From contig OX457026.1 in assembly GCA_949752745.1 (NCBI GenBank), positions 25,023,561-25,087,560 of the forward strand: a stretch of 64,000 nt of DNA. Reading direction: 5' to 3'. Below the pieces are notes generated by a model that had not been told where the DNA came from, did not search any database, and saw only the letters and a list, made by a program, of their open reading frames with translations. The translations under genes and the position numbers were made by a program. Source of the DNA: Protula sp. h YS-2021. Its lineage: Eukaryota > Annelida > Polychaeta > Sabellida > Serpulidae. This document shows, in pieces, positions 61,682 to 64,000 of this stretch (positions are counted from its first letter, which is position 1; every line of letters starts with the position of its first letter).

Positions 61682-62149
61682 GAATGGCTATTCCCTTGAG
61701 TGTTTCATCAACAGCAACCACATCACCGACACCTCCTCCTCCTCCCTCCCCGCCTTCCCCCAGCCCTGTAGGGAGCCCATGCGGCAAATGCTAAAGCTTC
61801 CCTCGTGACTTATATACATTAAAGAAAACAGTGCAGTCACTCATTTCGCGGTACAGTCTAATCACGCATAATGGGAGACTGTGGCGTATATAATGCCTTA
61901 TGTTTGCAGAGCGTCGGAAAAACCACTTAGTGAAATGAACTATTTATGTTTTGCCGCCTTGCTTTATTGGATGGGTTTGCAGGAAGTTAAACGTTAATTT
62001 GCTGAAGGGATGATCTAACGTGCTTCAGCCTTGTCATAAACCTGGTGCTATTTTTCACAAACTACAGACTGTGCCAAATTACTTAAAGGGCTCGATGCTC
62101 TCACCATTAAAATCCGACAAATAAAAGTTCGTACCCGAATCAGTATATG
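61682..62149. other. unassigned DNA
   Basis: No gene or repeat was recognised. Confidence 0.45.
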
Positions 62150-62575
62150 TGCTACCATTCGAGTATTTGTTGGCACGTGTGTTATCATACGATTCCTTGT
62201 TACTATATATGCGGGTAATTCTTGGGTCATGTGTTGTCATGTGGGTGCTTGTCAGCCATGCGGGTAATTCTTGGATCATGTGTTGCCATGTGGGTGCTTG
62301 TTAACCCTTGAGCTACCATGCATGTAATTGTTAGCTCATATGCGGCCATGTGAGTGTTTGTTAGCCAATGAGCTGCCATGCGGGTATTTACTGCCTCACG
62401 TGTTGCCATGTGGATGTTTGTTAGCTCATAAGTTACCATGCGGATAATTGTTGGAACATGTGCTGCCATGTGGGTACTTGTTAGCCTATGAGTTACCATG
62501 TGGTTAATTGTTGGCGTGTATATGTTGCCATTTGGGTGATTGGTGCCACATGCGTTGTCATGTGGGTATTTGGGG
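62150..62575. repeat. 60-bp minisatellite
   Basis: Four phased 60-bp units (62277-62516), beginning CATGTGTTGCCATGTGGG, are flanked by shorter, more diverged copies of about 50 bp. Each unit consists of two related ~30-bp halves. Because the period is a multiple of three, a minus frame (62694-62227, 155 codons) with repeated THMA/LT motifs stays open. It has no recognisable domain and is considered a by-product. Confidence 0.85.
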
Positions 62576-63103
62576 ACAGTGTTGTTTACCTCCCCTGACC
62601 GCTTGCTCCTTATTGCAAGCAGGCATTCGGAACTGTAAAATGTTTCAAGGGCATCTGTGTATTTTGGTTTTTTTTTTAACCGGCAAGTCTGCATTTTGGT
62701 GTCGTTTTAACAGTCAAAGGTACTACTGGTTACCAATCTGTCTGCAAATGTACCGCCCCTCCTCCGTTTCCAACCATCCCCCCAACCCCTTCACCATCTT
62801 AAAATGAAAGTTTTGGAATAAACTGTAGGGCTTAATTCAAAAATGTGGGATCCACTTATTTTTTAGGTATCGCTGTCTTCATGGTAAGTATAAGAGATGT
62901 CATCGCAATTCTCGTCAGTACTCATAAGAGATTAAATACTTTACTTACTGAATTAAGGATCGATCCAGAGCTTTTTCTCGGTGAGCTAAAGAAGTCGGTG
63001 TAATGTTGTCCTGCTAAACCTCCGAAATAGCCGCCAGAAATTGGTTCAATACAGTGCAACATTATATACAGTGAAAGTTTTTTTTGCCATATTACAAGAG
63101 GAA
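62576..63103. other. unassigned DNA
   Basis: No gene or repeat was recognised. Confidence 0.45.
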
Positions 63104-63776
63104 ATTTGGAATCCACGACATTTGATCTAGCGACAGTTGGTCTACCGACATTTGATCTAGCGACATTTGATCTAAATCTGCAGGGTACGACAATTGGTCT
63201 AGATTTTTGTTTCGTGTTTATTTTTTATTGGAAGAGAAAAATAAAGCAATTAACCAGTTTTCATCTTTATTCGCCTTCTATGCCATACATTCGATTTATA
63301 TGCAATCACCAATTGACAATTTACTGCAAGTATTAATGGATACTGATATTAGCTAGTTTTTACACTAATCACCACTTTCTTGATGCTCGCGGTTGGTCGT
63401 TTTTTTCCATCTGATATTGTGGCCTATACCGCCTTAGAAATCGTCGATATTCTTGTCGCCAGTTTCAATGACACGACATCCTCATCCGGATTAAGTCTGG
63501 TACAATAGGTGGAAATTATGAACAAGTAAAAACACCTTTGGCACACTGGTCAGTCAGACTCCAGATAGACATTCCATGGCATTGATGAAACTGCAGCTTT
63601 TTTTTTGATGTTCACTTTGTATTGAAATCTTGACTATTTTAAATCGTGGCAAAGAAGGCGAATAAAACTACTTAATTGCTTCATTTTTCCCTTTCAATAT
63701 AAAAAAGAAGAAAAAAAAAATAGACCAAGTGTCGGACCAGCAGATTTAGATCAAATGTCGGGATGCGGAAATATGT
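63104..63776. mobile_element. TIR element (MITE-like), about 670 bp
   Basis: The left arm carries CGACATTTGATCTA repeated three times, then AAATCTGCAGGGTACGACAATTGG. The right arm (63721-63765) is the inverse of the inner part of it. Further inward, AAAAATAAAGCAATTAA with ATTCGCCTTCTATGCC at 63237-63284 pairs with the inverse near 63655-63690. No coding capacity was seen. Confidence 0.72.
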
Positions 63777-63800
63777 ATGTTGTTGGATTTTCAAAGGGCC

Positions 63801-64000
63801 AATGACGTATCAACTGGTTACCATGCGTGTCCATGGGGCTACTCACGTACCAACTGGTTACCATGCGTGTCCAGGGTGCCACTCAAGTACCACCTGGTTA
63901 CCATCCGTGTCCAGGGGGCTACTCACGTACCAACTGGTTACCATGCGTGTCCAGGGGGCCACTCACGTACCAACTGGTTACCATACGTGTCCAGGGGGCT
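63801..64000. repeat. 40-bp minisatellite, cut by the window end
   Basis: Five complete 40-bp units in register (consensus ACTCACGTACCAACTGGTTA then CCATGCGTGTCCAGGGGGCT) differ at a few positions. The array continues past base 64000. Confidence 0.97.

Noticed and set aside
61487..61808. PolyAsp-polyGlu, polyArg and polyHis-polyPro frames
   Set aside because: Artefacts of the GAT/GAG microsatellite.
63801..64000. CRISPR-like array
   Set aside because: Units are contiguous, without unique spacers, in a eukaryotic context.
1..64000. tRNA, rRNA or snRNA genes
   Set aside because: No A-box/B-box pair or conserved rRNA stretch was recognised by eye; a covariance-model scan would settle this.

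Overview
The window looks like AT-rich nuclear DNA from an animal, most likely a marine invertebrate. The reasons are two split genes with GT-AG introns, a rhodopsin-class GPCR, decayed non-LTR retrotransposons, several TIR elements and long (GAT)n, (AAT)n and (TTTC)n microsatellites. No bacterial, viral, CRISPR, rRNA or tRNA signature was seen. The species cannot be named from the sequence.

Genes are sparse and the three supported ones are all on the minus strand. (1) 23230-22256 is an uninterrupted 324-codon ORF for a basic, Ser/Arg-rich, low-complexity protein I do not recognise. (2) 44013-38393 is a two-exon class A GPCR; its exons join at a phase-2 GT-AG intron of 4328 bp to give 430 residues with all seven membrane segments. 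(3) 56902-55742 is the 3' end of a gene for a single-pass membrane protein: a transmembrane exon joined in phase to a long cytoplasmic terminal exon. Its 5' exons were not found. The genes show no sign of acting together.

The rest is repeats and unassigned AT-rich DNA. From left to right: a TA-flanked 770-bp TIR element (0.6-1.4 kb); a reverse-transcriptase scrap (5.5 kb); a decayed CR1/L2-like LINE with endonuclease, linker and RT remnants in order (12.2-10.2 kb, minus); a perfectly phased 13 x 30 bp GC-rich minisatellite with ten CACGTG sites (12.9-13.3 kb); a 3.8-kb element with 0.8-1 kb inverted arms (16.6-20.3 kb), carrying a segment repeated in inverse orientation at 28.1-28.5 kb; a TIR element with CCCCGGGG palindromes (36.4-37.2 kb); a fold-back repeat, a pyrimidine tract and a pogo-like MITE inside the GPCR intron; a compound ATC/ATT microsatellite next to a TGACCTTGACC-rich repeat (46.5-47.6 kb); a G-rich GGGGAGTATTCC repeat family in opposing copies (59.8-61.3 kb); and a 60-bp array, a TIR element and a 40-bp array at the right end (62.2-64 kb). 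The array at the end runs off the window.

I found no convincing multi-gene system. The items most worth a second look are the unknown 324-aa protein, the membrane protein, the GPCR with its altered motifs and splice donor beside a microsatellite, the E-box minisatellite, and the long-inverted-repeat element with its shared cargo segment.
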